A model generated the notes under the pieces. That model was not told where the DNA came from. It saw nothing but the letters and a program-made list of their open reading frames with translations, and did no database searches. Below are positions 62,940-64,000 of a stretch of 64,000 bases of DNA, piece after piece. Both the position numbers and the translations under genes were made by a program. The stretch is from positions 62,001 to 126,000 of IMG/VR virus record IMGVR_UViG_3300046820_002568; one strand, 5' to 3'. The stretch comes from a virus. Each line of letters starts with the position of its first letter. Positions within the stretch are counted from its first letter, which is position 1.

Positions 62940-63615
62940 TAAGTGTAAATTAATAAAAAATATTAGTGAGTTTGTAAAACACCCTCAAACCAAGGATGGG
63001 TTACAGTGCCGTTGTAATGAATGTCGTAAAATAGAAAAAAAGGAATATTATAAAAAAAACAAAAAATCAATAAACGACAAATCAAAAAAATATAGGGAAG
63101 ATAACACACAAAAACTTATTGATTACTCTAGAAATTATTATAAGAAAAATAAAAAAAAATTACTTGAGGATAAAAAAGAATATTATAAAAAAAATTCTGA
63201 ATTAATTTATAAAAAGTTAGTAATTTATAATAAAAAAAATAAAAAAAAGGTAAATTTTTATAAAAATAATTATAATAAAGAAAAAAAGAAAAGTTCTAAT
63301 TTATTTAAATTAAGAATATTAATGAGAGATAGATTAAACAAATATTTTAAAAACTCATCATTATCTAAAAAAAATACGACCTTTAAAATAATTGGGTGTG
63401 AGCCGAAGCAACTAAAAGAACATCTTGAAAATCAATTCAAAGAAGGGATGACATGGGATAACCACGGACTTTATGGTTGGCATATTGACCACATAATTCC
63501 TTTATCTTCGGCTAAAACTGAAGAAGAAATTATTAAATTATGTCATTATAGTAATTTACAACCACTATGGGCTAAAGACAATTTAAGTAAGGGTTCTAAA
63601 ATCAGCAATAGATGA
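62911..63615 (+). CDS. HNH endonuclease, homing type (module 2)
   Basis: A 234-residue protein from ATG 62911; a TTG at 62896 in the same frame is a less likely start. The N-terminus has two CxxC pairs (CSKC, CNEC) forming a zinc ribbon, followed by a long Lys/Tyr-rich segment, which is coded by strikingly A-rich DNA. The C-terminal HNH domain reads GWHIDHIIPLSSAKTEEE and NLQPLWAKDN, with the invariant H-x-D-H. It is clearly homologous to the module-1 nuclease at 33526-34101. It lies between the SNF2 helicase and superoxide dismutase genes and was probably inserted there as a mobile module with its RHH partner. Confidence 0.88.
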   Translation: MNIVKTKICSKCKLIKNISEFVKHPQTKDGLQCRCNECRKIEKKEYYKKNKKSINDKSKKYREDNTQKLIDYSRNYYKKNKKKLLEDKKEYYKKNSELIYKKLVIYNKKNKKKVNFYKNNYNKEKKKSSNLFKLRILMRDRLNKYFKNSSLSKKNTTFKIIGCEPKQLKEHLENQFKEGMTWDNHGLYGWHIDHIIPLSSAKTEEEIIKLCHYSNLQPLWAKDNLSKGSKISNR

Positions 63616-63616
63616 G

Positions 63617-63623
63617 TATTTAT
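63617..63623 (+). promoter_or_regulatory. TATTTAT box before the superoxide dismutase gene
   Basis: The plus strand reads GAGTATTTATTATTG immediately before the ATG at 63629, the same core as before the RHH gene of module 2. Confidence 0.35.
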
Positions 63624-63628
63624 TATTG

Positions 63629-64000
63629 ATGAATAGACTTGAATTAATTTCAGAAAGTTTAGTTAAACAAATTAATGGTGATGAACCAAATGAAGTAAAA
63701 TTCTTTATCAATGAGGCAAAGACCATTGGCATTGATAAACTTCCATATTCATATTCCGCAATTAGAAGATTCATTGACCCTGAGACAATGAAGATTCATT
63801 ATAGAAGACATTACAAAACTTATGTTAAAAAATTAAATTCGGCTCTCCGTAAAAAAGATTATGGAGATGTGGAACTTGAGGATATTGTAAAACAAATTTC
63901 AAAGTATAGTACGGATATTAGAAACAATGCTGGTGGGGCATTTAATCACGCTCTTTTTTGGAAAATGCTTTCACCAAAATCTCAAAATCCATCGGGGGCA
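63629..64000 (+). CDS. Iron/manganese superoxide dismutase, cut by the window end
   Basis: The frame is open from ATG 63629 to the right edge, giving 124 codons. After about 35 residues of N-terminal extension the Fe/Mn-SOD pattern begins: LPYSYSAIRRFIDPETMKIH, then YRRHYKTYVKKLN and NNAGGAFNHALFWKMLSP. The first two metal ligands (His in MKIHYRR and His in FNHALFW) and the active-site Tyr (KTYV) are present. The remaining two ligands (Asp and His) would lie beyond the window. The enzyme converts superoxide to peroxide and oxygen. A phage copy may protect the infected cell from oxidative damage; alternatively it may be a structural protein that reuses the fold. It follows the HNH gene by 13 bases. 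Confidence 0.85.
   Translation, partial: MNRLELISESLVKQINGDEPNEVKFFINEAKTIGIDKLPYSYSAIRRFIDPETMKIHYRRHYKTYVKKLNSALRKKDYGDVELEDIVKQISKYSTDIRNNAGGAFNHALFWKMLSPKSQNPSGA

Noticed and set aside
1-64000. tRNA genes, integrase or attachment sites
   Set aside because: Looked for cloverleaf-like sequence in the intergenic gaps and for integrase motifs in the proteins; none was found. Most gaps are too short for a tRNA.

Overview
The window is a stretch of a large, AT-rich (by eye about two thirds A+T), tailed double-stranded DNA phage of the T4-like myovirus type. Recognisable T4-type parts are a contractile tail sheath (gp18-like), tail tube (gp19-like), baseplate wedge proteins (gp6-, gp25- and gp53-like), a gp26/tail-chaperone-like protein, a sheath-terminator (gp15-like) candidate, UvsX recombinase, a DnaB/gp41-type helicase, an RNase H/FEN-type exonuclease, a single-stranded-DNA-binding protein and a class I ribonucleotide reductase. 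A Bacteroidota (probably flavobacterial) host is inferred from SprB-like adhesin repeats, a pappalysin (M43) peptidase of the type these bacteria secrete, a carboxypeptidase-regulatory-like domain in a tail protein, and starts preceded by A/T-rich sequence rather than clear Shine-Dalgarno sites. No capsid, portal, terminase or tRNA gene was seen, so this is only part of the genome.

Layout. Almost everything from 1 to 60938 is on the minus strand. Bases 1-17500 hold tail-fibre, adhesin and distal tail proteins, with an IS200/IS605-type TnpB element (about 1673-3034) lodged cleanly between two fibre genes. Bases 17494-27230 hold a 2250-residue tail protein with a membrane-like segment, then gp6- and gp25-like wedge proteins and an unknown protein. 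Bases 27234-36518 are a DNA metabolism block (nrdA, nrdB, helicase, unknown, exonuclease, HNH endonuclease with a ribbon-helix-helix partner, uvsX, a small gene, SSB) set inside the tail genes. Bases 36587-60938 return to the tail: two very large baseplate proteins flanking a gp53-like protein, the tape measure, a missed 45-residue gene, a gp26-like protein, tube, a HAD-family enzyme, sheath, and two neck/tail-completion candidates. From 60976 the plus strand carries an SNF2-type helicase, a second RHH-HNH module and the start of an iron/manganese superoxide dismutase. A third small RHH gene lies on the plus strand at 59219.

The genes abut or overlap by a few bases over long distances, so most are probably read as a few long minus-strand transcripts. 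Two strong terminators follow the tube and sheath genes. A short strand-specific TATTTAT box recurs just upstream of genes that head transcription units and is a candidate phage promoter element.

The observations most worth following are: a duplicated two-gene module (RHH regulator overlapping an HNH endonuclease) with a matching upstream 16-base near-palindrome at both loci; a TnpB gene whose 3' end also holds three hairpins suited to a guide RNA; a virion-type protein carrying an apparently intact M43 metallopeptidase; SprB-like repeats in a tail protein; and a phage-encoded superoxide dismutase.
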